Assembly (NCBI RefSeq): GCF_001425705.1
Contig: NZ_LMDC01000027.1
Coordinates: 127,515 to 191,514, forward strand
DNA: 64,000 nucleotides
Origin: Pelomonas sp. Root1217
Lineage (GTDB): Bacteria; Pseudomonadota; Gammaproteobacteria; Burkholderiales; Burkholderiaceae_C
Direction: 5' to 3'
In this document: piece after piece, positions 20,754 through 30,325 of the stretch
Position numbering within the stretch: position 1 is the stretch's first letter
Layout of the letters: every line of letters starts with the position of its first letter
The notes under the pieces: generated by a model
Databases searched by the model: none
What the model saw: only the letters and a program-made list of their open reading frames with translations
What the model was told of the DNA's origin: nothing
Translations under genes and position numbers: made by a program

Positions 20754-21608
20754 ATGATCGAGCTGCGCCCCCTCCAGCAATTCCTCGCCGTGGCCGAGCT
20801 GCTGCATTTCGGCCGCGCCGCCGAGCGCCTGCACATGAGCCAGCCGCCGCTGACCCAGGCCGTGCGCAAACTGGAGGCCCAGCTCGGCGTGCAGCTTTTC
20901 GAGCGCAGCAGCCGCAGCGTGCGCCTGACGCCAGCGGGTGCGGCGCTGCAGGCTTCGGCGCAGAAGCTGCTGCTGGAGGCCGCCGCGCTGCCGGCCGAGG
21001 TGAGGGCGGTGGCCGACGGGCTGGCCGGGCGGTTGCGGCTGGCCTTTGTGTCGACGGTGGGCTTCGGCGGCCTGCCGCAGTGGCTGAGGTCGTTTCGCGA
21101 AGCCTGCCCGCAGGTGGCCCTGGCGCTGCGCGAGGCGACGCTGGACGTCCAGCTGCGCGAGTTCGAAGCCGGCAGCATCGACGCCGGCTTCGTCATTCAC
21201 ACGCCCGGCGCCGCGCCAGCGAGCTTCCAGCGCCTGTCCATCGGCGTCGAACCGCTGGTGCTGGCCCTGCCCAGTAGCGACGAGACGCCGACCGACGTGC
21301 AATGCCGCTCGGCGCCGCTGGTGATCTTCCCGCGCGAAGTGGCGCCGTCGCTCTATGACGCCATCCTGACCCATCACGGCGCGGCTGGCGTGGCCCAGGA
21401 GGCCATCCAGATGCAGACTATCGTCAATCTCGTGTCCGCCGCCATCGGCGTGGCCTGGGTGCCGGCCAGCCTGCAGGGCCTGCAGCGGGCAGGCGTGACC
21501 TATCGTGCGCTGCCCGATGCGCCGCAGGTGGAGACCAGCCTGATCTGGCGCGACGATGCGCCCCCCGTCGTTGCGCGCTTTGTCGATCACCTGCGCGCCC
21601 ATGCCTGA
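20754..21608 (+). CDS. LysR-family transcriptional regulator
   Basis: From the ATG at 20754 (MIELRPLQQFLAVAELLHF) the product is 284 aa; an in-frame ATG at 20739 is also possible. The N-terminal winged helix-turn-helix reads FGRAAERLHMSQPPLTQAVRKLEAQLGVQLFERS, the textbook LysR pattern, followed by an effector-binding domain (about residues 90-284). It is divergent from ilvD, which suggests control of ilvD, but LysR genes beside ilvD are not always its regulator. The effector is unknown. Confidence 0.9.
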   Translation: MIELRPLQQFLAVAELLHFGRAAERLHMSQPPLTQAVRKLEAQLGVQLFERSSRSVRLTPAGAALQASAQKLLLEAAALPAEVRAVADGLAGRLRLAFVSTVGFGGLPQWLRSFREACPQVALALREATLDVQLREFEAGSIDAGFVIHTPGAAPASFQRLSIGVEPLVLALPSSDETPTDVQCRSAPLVIFPREVAPSLYDAILTHHGAAGVAQEAIQMQTIVNLVSAAIGVAWVPASLQGLQRAGVTYRALPDAPQVETSLIWRDDAPPVVARFVDHLRAHA

Positions 21609-21683
21609 AGTCACGCGGGGAAAACCCGTGTCGCCGGGGATGCTGCTGCAACGTTGACGAATTCACACTTTGGAGACCCCTGC

Positions 21684-22655
21684 ATGACCCTTCGCCTGCT
21701 CCCTCTCGCCCTGGCTTTGCTGGCCGGCGCTGCCCGGGCCGACCTGCTCAAGGACCCGCAATGGCAAGCCTGGCTGGACACCGGCAAGACGGCCGACCTC
21801 GTGCGTGCCGCCAAGGCCAAGGGCGATGACGACCAGGCCGCTGTCGCTCTCGCGATGGCCGCCGTCGACGACAACGACGGTGCCCGGCTGGAGGCAGCCA
21901 TCCCTGCCTTGCAAAACTGTTCTGACAAGCGCCCGCAGGCCATCTGCAGCTATGCCCTGGGCCGCGTCTACGGCCAGCAGGCGATGACGGCCAGCGTCTT
22001 CAAGATGCCCGGGCTCGCCAGCAAGACCAAGGAGCAGTTCGCCAAGGCCGTTGAGCTGGACCCGACGCTCTTCGAGGCGCGCAGCGGCCTGACCCAGTTT
22101 TATCTGATGGCGCCGGGCTTTGCTGGCGGCAGCGTGCCCAAGGCCAAGGAGCTGGCCGCCGAAGCGCAGCCACGCCAGCCTGAGCAGGCCAAGGTGTTGC
22201 GCGCCATGCTGGCGATGAACGACAAGGACTGGGCCGGCGCAGAGCGCGAGCTGGCCAGCGCCAGGCCGGGCGACGACCGCACGGTGGCCCGCGAGCTGCG
22301 CAGTCAGTGGACGCGGCTGGGCTTCGAGTTCATGGAGCAGAAGAACCTGCCCAAGGCGCGTGGCATCTTCGAGGCGCTGCAACGTGATTACCCCGCACAT
22401 GCCGCCGGCCCGTACGGCCTGGGCCGGGTGCTGACGGAGCAGGGCCAGCCCGATGACGCCATCAAGGCCTTCGAGCGTGCCCGCGCCCTGGAAGGCGCCG
22501 AGCGCATGCCCATCGACCATCGCCTGGGCCAGGCGCTGATCGCCAAGGGCGACAAGGCTGGCGCCAAGCAGGCGCTAGAGCGCTTCGTGCAGAACAAGCG
22601 CGCCAATCCGCGCAACGTCGACGAGGCGAAGAAACTGCTGGCCGGCCTGGCTTGA
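21684..22655 (+). CDS. Exported tetratricopeptide-repeat protein
   Basis: The ATG at 21684 follows a TTGGAG site and opens a signal peptide ([19 protein letters not shown]), giving 323 aa. The mature protein is helical with TPR-like units, clearest at [39 protein letters not shown] and [17 protein letters not shown], ending LLAGLA. It is probably a periplasmic scaffold or assembly factor. It precedes lgt by 55 bp on the same strand; no functional link is evident. Confidence 0.8.
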   Translation: MTLRLLPLALALLAGAARADLLKDPQWQAWLDTGKTADLVRAAKAKGDDDQAAVALAMAAVDDNDGARLEAAIPALQNCSDKRPQAICSYALGRVYGQQAMTASVFKMPGLASKTKEQFAKAVELDPTLFEARSGLTQFYLMAPGFAGGSVPKAKELAAEAQPRQPEQAKVLRAMLAMNDKDWAGAERELASARPGDDRTVARELRSQWTRLGFEFMEQKNLPKARGIFEALQRDYPAHAAGPYGLGRVLTEQGQPDDAIKAFERARALEGAERMPIDHRLGQALIAKGDKAGAKQALERFVQNKRANPRNVDEAKKLLAGLA

Positions 22656-22710
22656 CAGGGCAGGGCGGTGCGCTGGCTATGATGCCGGCCGCTCTTCTTC
22701 CCATCGGGCC

Positions 22711-23520
22711 ATGCTGGTTCATCCTCAGTTCGACCCCATCGCCGTCCACATCGGTTCCGGCGGCATCCATTGGTATGGCATCACCTACCTGATCGCCTTC
22801 GGCCTCTTCCTGTGGCTGGCCACGCTGCGCTCGCGCATGCCCCAGCACGCAGCCGTGGGCTGGACCAAGCGGGACGTGGACGACGTGCTGTTCTACGGCG
22901 TGCTGGGCGTCGTGCTGGGCGGGCGGCTGGGGTACTGCTTCTTTTACAAGCCCGGTTACTACGTCCATCACCTGACCGAGATCATCCGGGTCTGGGATGG
23001 CGGCATGTCTTTCCACGGCGGCCTGCTCGGCGTGCTGCTGGGCCTGTACCTGTTCGGGCGCCGTCGCGGCCGCAGCTTCTTCGAGGTGTCAGACCTGATC
23101 GCGCCCTGCGTGCCGACCGGCATCATGGCCGTGCGCCTGGGCAACTTCGTCAATGGCGAGCTGTGGGGTCGGCCGGCGCCGGCCGACCTGCCCTGGGCCA
23201 TGATCTTTCCCCAGGCCAATGACGGCGGCATTGCCCGCCATCCCTCACAGCTCTACCAAGCGTCCGGCGAGGGCTTGCTGCTCTTCATCCTCCTCTGGCT
23301 CTATGCCCGCAAGCCGCGGGCGACGGGCCAGATCTCAGGTGTCTTCATGGTCGGGTATGGCGTGCTGCGCTTCGTCGCCGAGTATTTCCGCGAGCCCGAC
23401 GATTTCCTCGGCCTGCGGGCGCTGAACCTGAGCCAGGGCCAATGGCTCTGCCTGCCGATGATCCTCGCCGGCGTTGCCATCTTTGCCTGGACCACCAAGC
23501 GCAACCAGAGGCCCGCATGA
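22711..23520 (+). CDS. lgt: Prolipoprotein diacylglyceryl transferase
   Basis: A 269-residue inner-membrane enzyme with seven predicted helices. Family motifs include [32 protein letters not shown] and the signature [15 protein letters not shown]-like stretch (here [17 protein letters not shown]). It transfers diacylglycerol from phosphatidylglycerol to the lipobox cysteine of prolipoproteins, the first step in making lipoproteins such as those at 459 and 26337. Its stop overlaps the dnaQ start (ATGA), indicating translational coupling. Confidence 0.95.
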   Translation: MLVHPQFDPIAVHIGSGGIHWYGITYLIAFGLFLWLATLRSRMPQHAAVGWTKRDVDDVLFYGVLGVVLGGRLGYCFFYKPGYYVHHLTEIIRVWDGGMSFHGGLLGVLLGLYLFGRRRGRSFFEVSDLIAPCVPTGIMAVRLGNFVNGELWGRPAPADLPWAMIFPQANDGGIARHPSQLYQASGEGLLLFILLWLYARKPRATGQISGVFMVGYGVLRFVAEYFREPDDFLGLRALNLSQGQWLCLPMILAGVAIFAWTTKRNQRPA

Positions 23521-24245
23521 GACAGATCTTCTTCGACACGGAAACCACCGGCCTGGACGCCGACAAGGGCGACCGCGTCATCGAGGTCGGCTGCGTGGAG
23601 ATGGTCAACCGCCAGCTCACCGGCAACCACCTGCACCTCTACATCAACCCCGAGCGTGCCAGCCACGAGGACGCGTTGCGGGTGCACGGGCTGACCGAAG
23701 CCTTCCTTGCCGACAAGCCCAAATTCGCCGAGATCGTCGACCAGTTGCTGGACTTCCTGGCCGGTGCGGAACTGGTCATCCACAACGCGCCCTTTGACAT
23801 CGGCTTCATCAATGCCGAGCTCAAGCGCTTGCGGCGCGGCGTGCTGACCGACCATGTGGGCGGCGTGCGCGACACGCTGCTGATGGCGCGCGACCTTTTT
23901 CCCGGCAAGGCCAACTCGCTGGACGCGCTGTGCCGTCGCTTGGAAGTCGACAACACCAAGCGCGTGCTGCACGGCGCGCTGCTGGATGCCGAACTGCTGG
24001 CCGACGTCTACATCCGCCTGACGCGTGGCCAGGACGCGCTGTTGATGGACGAGCATGGCGACAACGCCAGCGGCGACAGCCACGCCGCCATCGAGGCTGT
24101 GGACCTGAGCCGCTTCGTGCTGCCGGTGCTGCATGCCAGCGAAGCCGAGGTCGCCGCGCATGAGAAATTGCTTGCCGACCTCGACAAGGCCGCGGGCGGC
24201 GCCTGCAAGTGGCGAGTGCTGGAACCCGCGCAACCCATGGCATAA
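23517..24245 (+). CDS. dnaQ: DNA polymerase III epsilon subunit (3'-5' exonuclease)
   Basis: The start is the ATG at 23517, overlapping the lgt stop by four bases; 242 aa. The three exonuclease motifs are intact: Exo[11 protein letters not shown], Exo[16 protein letters not shown] and Exo[19 protein letters not shown]-terminal segment provides the region that contacts the polymerase subunit. It is the proofreading nuclease of the replicative polymerase. The TAA stop sits in CATAAT, which is also placed to serve as the -10 element of the tRNA-Val gene 31 bp downstream. Confidence 0.94.
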   Translation: MRQIFFDTETTGLDADKGDRVIEVGCVEMVNRQLTGNHLHLYINPERASHEDALRVHGLTEAFLADKPKFAEIVDQLLDFLAGAELVIHNAPFDIGFINAELKRLRRGVLTDHVGGVRDTLLMARDLFPGKANSLDALCRRLEVDNTKRVLHGALLDAELLADVYIRLTRGQDALLMDEHGDNASGDSHAAIEAVDLSRFVLPVLHASEAEVAAHEKLLADLDKAAGGACKWRVLEPAQPMA

Positions 24246-24276
24246 TCGCGGGCTTCCCGAAACGGGACTGTTTTCA

Positions 24277-24351
24277 GGGCGGTTAGCTCAGGGGTAGAGC
24301 ACCACATTCACACTGTGGGGGTCGCAGGTTCGAAACCTGCACCGCCCACCA
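24277..24351 (+). tRNA. tRNA-Val (anticodon CAC), copy 1
   Basis: The acceptor stem GGGCGGT pairs with ACCGCCC, followed by discriminator A and an encoded CCA. The D arm carries AGCTCAGGGGTAGAGC, the anticodon stem CCACA/TGTGG encloses a TTCACAC loop with anticodon CAC, and the T loop is GGTTCGAAACC. It reads the valine codon GUG. The 75-nt sequence is identical to copy 2. Confidence 0.95.
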
Positions 24352-24432
24352 AAACCCTCTCGAAGGGTGGCGGTGATTCCCTCGAAAGCAGTCCGGCGGG
24401 TCGGCCGAATAAGGCCGAAACTGTTTTTGATT

Positions 24433-24507
24433 GGGCGGTTAGCTCAGGGGTAGAGCACCACATTCACACTGTGGGGGTCGCAGGTTCGAAACCTGCACCG
24501 CCCACCA
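24433..24507 (+). tRNA. tRNA-Val (anticodon CAC), copy 2
   Basis: Identical over 75 nt to copy 1, starting 156 bp further on. The 81-bp spacer has a small CCCT-CTCGA-AGGG hairpin. The two probably form one transcript from the promoter near 24241, ending at the terminator at 24522. GUG is a common valine codon in this GC-rich genome, which may explain the double dose. Confidence 0.95.
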
Positions 24508-24521
24508 ATCAAAATCGTCAG

Positions 24522-24545
24522 ACCCGGCCTTGAGCCGGGTTTGTC
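24522..24545 (+). terminator. Rho-independent terminator of the tRNA-Val pair
   Basis: ACCCGGC (24522-24528) pairs with GCCGGGT (24534-24540) across CTTGA and is followed by TTGTCGTTTG. It lies 15 bp after the second tRNA. In the opposite direction it could also serve the GH9 gene, whose stop is at 24571. Confidence 0.8.
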
Positions 24546-24570
24546 GTTTGTGCGATGCCCGGCTTGTGAT

Positions 24571-26337
24571 TCATGGCTTGGGAGTCAGCGTCTGGACGGC
24601 CGCTGATACATAGACCAGCGGTGCGTTCCAGTTGATCGCAATCTCGTTGGTGGTGTAGCTGCACAAGGCGTCGAGGTAGGCCTTGGCTGGCACCTTGGAA
24701 GGATAGGCGCCGGGGCAATCGTCGCCCGGGCCGGGGTTCGGGCCACCGACGATCATGCCGGGTACCGGCGGCTGTCGCGGCATCGCGCCGGACGGACGGT
24801 GGTGCGGATGCAGCGGCGAGCGCGTTCCGAAGCCCGTCACCATGGCATATCCGCTGGGGTGCCGCCCGAGGACAAAGTCGAGCGCAGACTGTGCGGCGTC
24901 GAGCATGCGGCGGTCGCTGTCGAGGCGGTATCCCTGAATGAGCATCAAGGCCTGGTTCAGGGCCACGGCATTGCTGCCCCAGATGAAGTCCTCGCTCTGC
25001 ATGGCCAAGCGGTAGGGCGATCGATCCCAACGCTCGGCGAGTCCGGTGGCCAAGGACCTGATCTGGCCCTCGATGAGCTTGCGGTCCGCTACCGGGGTCA
25101 ATCGGTCGCGATGCTGGGCGAGGCTTACCCATGCCAGCGCCCCGACGCTGCTCCAGCCCGGAATCTCGATGCGCGGCACGGCTTGCTTGAGCGCGTGCCA
25201 GTAGCCGTCCTCGCGTGTGCTGATGTAGAGCTCTGCGGCGGCCCAGGCAAGTTCGTCAGCCAGTTGGTTGTCGTCATAACCGCCGGTGTGGATGTCGGCC
25301 GGCTGGCGGTAGATGACGTCGGGATGCGCTTTGGCCCAGCCCCAGGCGCGCTTGGAGGCGGCCATCATGCGCGCTGACAACCCTGGGCGCTGCGCCTCGA
25401 ACGCCGCGAACACGCGGCTGGCCTGCGCCATGACGGCGGCGAAGTCGAGTGTCGCCGCAGTCGCCTTCATCACGACATAGCGATCATGCCGGGCCTCATG
25501 GGGCATCACGATGCCGTCGAAGCCTTTGTCGGTGAGCTTGTGGTAGACGCCGCCATCAACCGGGTCCTGCATGGACAGCATCCACTCCAGGTTCCACAGT
25601 GCTTCGTCGAGGACGTCGGGCAGGCCGTTGCCGCTCTCCGGGATGCTCAGGCGCTGCGCGTCGAAGAAGGCCGGGAAATGCTCATAGGCCGCCAGCAGCG
25701 TGTAGACGGTGATGCCGGAGTTGACGATGTACTTGTTGTAGTCGCCAGCGTCATACCAACCCTTTGGTGCTGAGAAGACGGAGCCCTCGGCCCGGCCAGG
25801 GCCAGCGGCTGACGCATGAACAAGCACGCGGTCGTCCGGATGCCCTGCAGGCCTCGCCCAGACGCCTGCGTGGACAGGGTCGAGCGCGATGCTGGCTCGG
25901 TTGTAGTAGAAAAACTTGAGCGCGGCGGCATTCAGCGCCACATAGGCGTCTGCCGCGATGACGAATGGAGCAGAAGGCGCAAGCCCTGCAACCTTCACCC
26001 TGTATCGGCCGGGCTGACGCCAGGCAGAGAAGTCGGCCAGGCGCAGCACCTCCTGCGCCGGCTCCCAGCGTTGCGCGTTGCGCAACGGGCCGCGCCAGAC
26101 TTCTTGTCCAGTCACCGCGTCGACCAGCGCAAAGCTGCTGGCGGGCACATCGCGCAGCACCGCCCATTTCGCGCCCTCGGGCAGATAGCCCACCTGGTTC
26201 AGCTGTATGGCCTGGGTGTCGATCTCAGCGGACTGTTGTGGCTGCACGATGGAGCCGTGCGGCGGCGTACTACACGCGGCAAGACTCAGGATGCAAGCCA
26301 GGCAGAGCGCCAGCGGCGCGCGAAAGTTCACGTTCAA
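24571..26337 (-). CDS. Glycoside hydrolase family 9 (cellulase-type) lipoprotein
   Basis: About 588 residues. The start is a TTG at 26337 or a GTG two codons later; no ATG fits. The lipobox LAAC (about residues 19-22) makes it a lipoprotein. An N-terminal immunoglobulin-like CelD_N domain (QLNQVGYLPEGAKWAVL, RYRVKVAG) is followed by the GH9 catalytic domain: SAPKGWYDAGDYNKYIVNSG carries the two catalytic-base aspartates, then GLPDVLDEALWNLEWMLSMQD, and late LGRHPSGYAMVTGFG and a YTTNEIAINWNAPLVY end with the acid glutamate. It is an inverting endo- or exo-beta-1,4-glucanase, or acts on a related beta-glucan. It is followed upstream by a GH2 enzyme on the same strand. Confidence 0.9.
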   Translation of the reverse strand: MNVNFRAPLALCLACILSLAACSTPPHGSIVQPQQSAEIDTQAIQLNQVGYLPEGAKWAVLRDVPASSFALVDAVTGQEVWRGPLRNAQRWEPAQEVLRLADFSAWRQPGRYRVKVAGLAPSAPFVIAADAYVALNAAALKFFYYNRASIALDPVHAGVWARPAGHPDDRVLVHASAAGPGRAEGSVFSAPKGWYDAGDYNKYIVNSGITVYTLLAAYEHFPAFFDAQRLSIPESGNGLPDVLDEALWNLEWMLSMQDPVDGGVYHKLTDKGFDGIVMPHEARHDRYVVMKATAATLDFAAVMAQASRVFAAFEAQRPGLSARMMAASKRAWGWAKAHPDVIYRQPADIHTGGYDDNQLADELAWAAAELYISTREDGYWHALKQAVPRIEIPGWSSVGALAWVSLAQHRDRLTPVADRKLIEGQIRSLATGLAERWDRSPYRLAMQSEDFIWGSNAVALNQALMLIQGYRLDSDRRMLDAAQSALDFVLGRHPSGYAMVTGFGTRSPLHPHHRPSGAMPRQPPVPGMIVGGPNPGPGDDCPGAYPSKVPAKAYLDALCSYTTNEIAINWNAPLVYVSAAVQTLTPKP

Positions 26338-26430
26338 GGCAGGAATTCCCGTTCGATGTTGTCGGCGACGCCACGCCCGCCCGGAACACGGCCATCGGAA
26401 AAATGCCGGCGGGTGAGCGGCGGCGCCGGT

Positions 26431-29280
26431 TCAGCGTACCCCTGGCTCGAGCACCACGCGACCCCACAGGCCCGAGGGCTGGCCCGGCGCTGCTTCGACC
26501 AGCACGGTCACCTGGCGGCGCGGCCCGCCCTGGGGCAGGGTCACGGCAAATTGTGCGGGCTCGGCGGTGTTCTTCTCGCCCAGCTTGACGCCGTCCACCC
26601 AGACCTCGGCCTTGCCGGCAATGCTGCCGAAGCCCAGTTGCGCGCGGCCGTCGTTGCGATCCGCACGCACCGACACGCTGCTGCGGTACAGACGGAAGGA
26701 TTTCGCCCCAGCGTCATGGCGCATCGGCGGCTCGTCCCAACCCCAGGAGTTCATGTCGGTCTCGGCCAGCACGACGTTGGGGTCGGGCCGGGTGGCGTAG
26801 GCCGGCGAGACGCGCCAGCCCAGCAGCGGCGTCGTCGGCTCGGCTGTCGGCACGCTCGGCGGCGCTGCGGCGGGCTGCAGTGCCAGCACGACTTCGGCGG
26901 CCTGCAGGCCCTCGGCGAAGGCACGCAACTTCAGCTCACCGCGGCTGTCGCGCCGGCCCTGCACGATGAGTTGCGCCAGGCCGTTGAACAAGCTGCGCTC
27001 GCTGGCCTTGTCGGGCTCGTGGGAGTTCGGGTCGCCGTTGCCGACGCCAATGATGCTGGCTTGGCCATCGATCTCGAAGCGCACGTGGGCGTTCGCCGTC
27101 GGCACTGGTCGCCCTTGGGCGTCGACGACGCTGACCGTCACTGGCATGGCATCCAGCCCGTCGCCGATCAGCGCCTTGCGGTCCGGAGTCAGCACGAGGC
27201 GGGTGGGCGCTCCGCTGGTCTCGACCGCATCGCGTGCGATCTCCTTGCCGTCTTGCAGAGCCACGGCCTCGATGCGTCCCGGCGCATAGGCCACCTTGAA
27301 GTGCGCCATTTCATAGGGGTCGACATCCTGCTCGCCGACGGCCGTGCCGTTGAGCAGCAGGCGCACGCGTGGTGCGTTGCTGGCGACCATCACGGGGATG
27401 GCCTGGCCTTCGCGGCCGGCCCAGTTCCAGTGCGGCACCAGCTTGATGACTGGGCGGTCCTTCACCCACTGCGCCTGGTGGATCCAGAACGCCGTCTTGG
27501 CGAAGCCGGCCAGGTCCATCGCGCCGAAGAAGGAGCCGACGCTGGGCCACTCGTAGGGTGTGGGTTCGCCGCGGTAGTCGATGCCCGTCCAGATGAAGCT
27601 GCCGGCGATGAAGGGGCGTTCGCCGATGGCGCGCCAGGCCTGGCGGTGCGTGTTGCCCCAGGTCGAGGGTTCGTCGTCGTAGCTGCCGAACACCTGGCCG
27701 GCGCGGTCGCTGGCGAACTCGCCGCGCGTCATGTAGGCGGCGGTGTCCTCGGTGCTCGTCATCGGGCGCTTCGGGTGCTTCTTGTGATACGCGTCGTAGG
27801 CGCCGATCTGGTAGTTCACGCCGACGACGTCGAGCGCATCCGCGGCGTTCAGCTCGGTGAAGAGGCCGCCGTGCATGGCGCCGGTGACGGGCCGCGTCGG
27901 GTCGAGCTTCCTGATCTCGGCCACCATGCGGCGGGCCATCTCGTAGCCGGGCTCGGTGCTCTGCAGCGGCTCCTCGTTGAAGATGGACCACAGGATCACG
28001 CTTGGGTGGTTGCGGTCGCGCCGCACCATCCAGGTCAGCTGCTTCACGTAATCCGGCGAGGGGTTGAAGTGGCGGTTCTCGTCCATGACGAGCAGGCCCA
28101 GGCGGTCGGCAAGGTCCAGCACCTCGGCCGCCGGCGCGTTGTGCGAGAAGCGGATCGCGTTGGTGCCCATCTCTTTCAGGCGGCGCAGCCGGAACTCCCA
28201 GATCGCCTCGGGCACGGCGACACCGACGCCGGCGTGGTCCTGGTGGACGCAGACGCCCTGCAGCTTGACCGATTGGTCGTTGAGGAAGAAGCCGCGGTCC
28301 GCGTCGAAGCGGATGCTTCGAAAGCCGGTCTGCGTTTCGGTGCGATCGAGTTCCTTTGCGCCATCGTGCAGCGTCGCGCGCACACGATAGAGATTGGGCT
28401 GCGCAAGCGACCACAGCTCGGGCTCACGCACGTCAAGCTTGATGTGGGCGACGGCCGATTCGAGCGCGGCGACCCGCGCTCGGGCGCTGCCCTTGGCCAC
28501 TTCACGGCCCGATGGATCGATCACGACCACGTCGATGGTGCCGCTGCGCTCGGCCTTGGCGCTGCTTTGCAACGTCACTTCGACCGGAAGGCTCCAGCGG
28601 CCGTTCTGCTTGACCGGGTTGGCATGCAGGCCGTCGGTGGCGATGTGCAGCGCATCGCGCTTGACCAGCCAAGTGTGGCGGTAGATGCCGGCGCCTTCGT
28701 ACCACCAGCCTTCCTGGGCGTCGGCGTCCACGCGCACGGCAATGGTGTTGGCGTCGGCGCCGTAGCGGACATAGGGCGTGATGTCGATGCTGCGGCCGTT
28801 GTAGCCCGACCAGTTGCGGTCGACGACGATGCCGTTGACCCAGACGGTGCTGTGCGTGGCGGCCGCGTCGAACTGCAGCTCGATGTGGCGGCCGCGGTCG
28901 GATTCGGGCAGCGGCAGATAGCGCCGGTACCAGCCGATGCCGCGCTGGCGATAGCCTTGTGATGCGTTCTCGTTGCGGTCGAACGGGTTCTCGACGGCCC
29001 AGTCATGCGGCAGGTCCAGGCGCCGCCAGCCGGAGTCGTCGAAATCGGCTGCGGCTGCACCCCAGGCGCCGTTGGCCTTGCCGTTGTGATAACTCATGCC
29101 GTGGCCCTTGACCACGGGCATTGGCACGTCGCCACGATGGAAAAGCCAGCCGCTGTCGAGTGACAGGCGTTCGCGGCCGGCGGCCTGCGCGGCGGCGGCA
29201 GCGAGCGCGAGCGCCGCGAAGAGCAAGAGGCTGAGCCAGTGAAGAATGCGCGGCGCGCGTGACATGACTTGGCTTTTCAT
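26431..29280 (-). CDS. Exported glycoside hydrolase family 2 enzyme
   Basis: From the ATG at 29280 (MKSQVMSRAPRILHWLSLLL) the 949-residue protein starts with a signal peptide ending near AQAAG. Domains follow the GH2 order: sugar-binding jelly roll (LDLPHDWAVENPF, VWVNGIVVDRNWSGY), an Ig-like domain, then the TIM barrel with FSHNAPAAEVLDLADRLGLLVMDE and acid/base WSIFNEEP. A nucleophile candidate is in TSTEDTA. Extra C-terminal domains include an invasin/DUF4982-like beta domain. This is the GalB branch of beta-galactosidases. Together with the GH9 lipoprotein it suggests outer-surface breakdown of a plant or algal polysaccharide. A LacI-type palindrome lies upstream. Confidence 0.9.
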   Translation of the reverse strand: MKSQVMSRAPRILHWLSLLLFAALALAAAAAQAAGRERLSLDSGWLFHRGDVPMPVVKGHGMSYHNGKANGAWGAAAADFDDSGWRRLDLPHDWAVENPFDRNENASQGYRQRGIGWYRRYLPLPESDRGRHIELQFDAAATHSTVWVNGIVVDRNWSGYNGRSIDITPYVRYGADANTIAVRVDADAQEGWWYEGAGIYRHTWLVKRDALHIATDGLHANPVKQNGRWSLPVEVTLQSSAKAERSGTIDVVVIDPSGREVAKGSARARVAALESAVAHIKLDVREPELWSLAQPNLYRVRATLHDGAKELDRTETQTGFRSIRFDADRGFFLNDQSVKLQGVCVHQDHAGVGVAVPEAIWEFRLRRLKEMGTNAIRFSHNAPAAEVLDLADRLGLLVMDENRHFNPSPDYVKQLTWMVRRDRNHPSVILWSIFNEEPLQSTEPGYEMARRMVAEIRKLDPTRPVTGAMHGGLFTELNAADALDVVGVNYQIGAYDAYHKKHPKRPMTSTEDTAAYMTRGEFASDRAGQVFGSYDDEPSTWGNTHRQAWRAIGERPFIAGSFIWTGIDYRGEPTPYEWPSVGSFFGAMDLAGFAKTAFWIHQAQWVKDRPVIKLVPHWNWAGREGQAIPVMVASNAPRVRLLLNGTAVGEQDVDPYEMAHFKVAYAPGRIEAVALQDGKEIARDAVETSGAPTRLVLTPDRKALIGDGLDAMPVTVSVVDAQGRPVPTANAHVRFEIDGQASIIGVGNGDPNSHEPDKASERSLFNGLAQLIVQGRRDSRGELKLRAFAEGLQAAEVVLALQPAAAPPSVPTAEPTTPLLGWRVSPAYATRPDPNVVLAETDMNSWGWDEPPMRHDAGAKSFRLYRSSVSVRADRNDGRAQLGFGSIAGKAEVWVDGVKLGEKNTAEPAQFAVTLPQGGPRRQVTVLVEAAPGQPSGLWGRVVLEPGVR

Positions 29281-29304
29281 TGATGGGAACTGCTGATTCA
29301 AGGC

Positions 29305-29338
29305 AAGCGCTGCTGCTGCTGTTCGAGCCAAGCGCTTG
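29305..29338. promoter_or_regulatory. Two AGCGCT palindromes, candidate LacI-family operator for the GH2 gene
   Basis: CAAGCGCTTG (29329-29338) is a perfect 10-bp palindrome of the kind bound by LacI/PurR-family regulators with a central CG step. A second AAGCGCT half (29305-29311) lies 25 bp away centre to centre. Both are within 60 bp upstream of the GH2 start. No LacI-family gene is in the window, so the assignment is inference. Confidence 0.4.
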
Positions 29339-29345
29339 ATTTGTC

Positions 29346-29390
29346 AAAGAAAAAAATGTGTCGCGCGACCTCGTTGGAGATCGCGCGACA
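29346..29390 (-). terminator. Rho-independent terminator of the PEP-CTERM gene
   Basis: On the minus strand a perfect 10-bp stem (TGTCGCGCGA with TCGCGCGACA, 29359-29368 and 29381-29390) is followed after two bases by a run of seven T and TCTTT. It lies 44 bp past the stop of the 29434-30180 gene, an ideal intrinsic terminator. Confidence 0.9.
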
Positions 29391-29433
29391 AAACCAGGTC
29401 AACGTGTGCCTGGCCGACTCGGAGACGAGCCAA

Positions 29434-30180
29434 CTAATCTTTGCGGCGGCGCAGCCGTGCGCCGACACCTGCCAGGCCGGCCAGCCAGAGGGCCATGGTC
29501 GCCGGTTCCGGAACGGCGGTCACGGAGTCTGCCGAGGCGGTCAAGCCAATGTGCATCTTGATCCACGTGGTGTCGCCTGGGTTGGTCCAGCTGGCGGTCA
29601 GGGTGGTGGGGCCTCCATACAGCGGCGAGCTGGCATCGACGAAGGCTTCGACGTAGTTCGCTGAATCGCAGGTGTCGGTGGTGAAGTCCGTGCTGCACAG
29701 CTCGATATAGGCATTGGCTTGAGCTGTCGAGCCGCTGGCGTGGATACCGCTCAGCGTGGTGCTGACCGTGAAGGTGGTATGGCCGCTGACCATGAGCTGT
29801 CCGTCGAACACCTTGGCGAACGCCCAGCCGGATTGGCCGCCGGTCGCTTGAACCGAGGCGATTGCCGACACGCCGTTCAGATCGCCGGGGGTCGTGGCAG
29901 TGATGCCGGCCTGGGCGAAGGATTGCTGGTCCATCACCAACGTGCTCAGCGTATTGCCGTGCCATGCGACAGCGCTGTCATCAAGCGCGGGACTCAGCAG
30001 CGCGCCGGAGGTGCCGGACGTCTTGGAGACCCAGGTCACGTCGCTGGGCACCCAGTACCACAGTTCGCCACCGGACGTGGACAGCGTGAGGTTGGAGATC
30101 TTGACTTCAGCCTCACTGGCGACGGCCAATTGTGAAACAGCGAGCAGTGCTGCGCTGATGACGTACTTGAATCGATGCAC
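29434..30180 (-). CDS. PEP-CTERM sorting-domain protein
   Basis: I place the start at a GTG at 30180 because AGGAGA lies six bases upstream and the signal peptide begins there (VHRFKYVISAALLAVSQLAVAS read from fMet); 248 aa. The exported body is beta-rich with two cysteine pairs (ELCSTDF, DTCDSAN) and no recognised fold. The C-terminus AVPEPATMALWLAGLAG, a hydrophobic helix and RLRRRKD form the PEP-CTERM signal. It is monocistronic with a strong terminator. The function is unknown, probably surface or matrix associated. Confidence 0.85.
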   Translation of the reverse strand: MHRFKYVISAALLAVSQLAVASEAEVKISNLTLSTSGGELWYWVPSDVTWVSKTSGTSGALLSPALDDSAVAWHGNTLSTLVMDQQSFAQAGITATTPGDLNGVSAIASVQATGGQSGWAFAKVFDGQLMVSGHTTFTVSTTLSGIHASGSTAQANAYIELCSTDFTTDTCDSANYVEAFVDASSPLYGGPTTLTASWTNPGDTTWIKMHIGLTASADSVTAVPEPATMALWLAGLAGVGARLRRRKD

Positions 30181-30325
30181 GATGGTCTCCTGGGTGTTGT
30201 TGGCGGACCGGGCGAGACGCCCGTGGGAATTGAGTTGCCTGGTGATGTCTGAGCCAGAGCTCATGCGGTATTACCAGTTTCTCATCTATACCCAATGTGG
30301 TCATACCAGAGAAAACACCTACGGC

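Noticed and set aside
24277-24507. tRNA-Val duplication as att sites of an integrated element
   Set aside because: Both copies are full, identical tRNAs only 81 bp apart, with no integrase between or beside them; simple gene duplication explains them.
25816-28962. Very long plus-strand open frame antisense to the GH9/GH2 genes
   Set aside because: Its translation is Arg/Ala/Gly/Val/His-rich without any domain, and it is the antisense shadow of two well-recognised glycoside hydrolases. Long antisense frames are expected in high-GC coding DNA.
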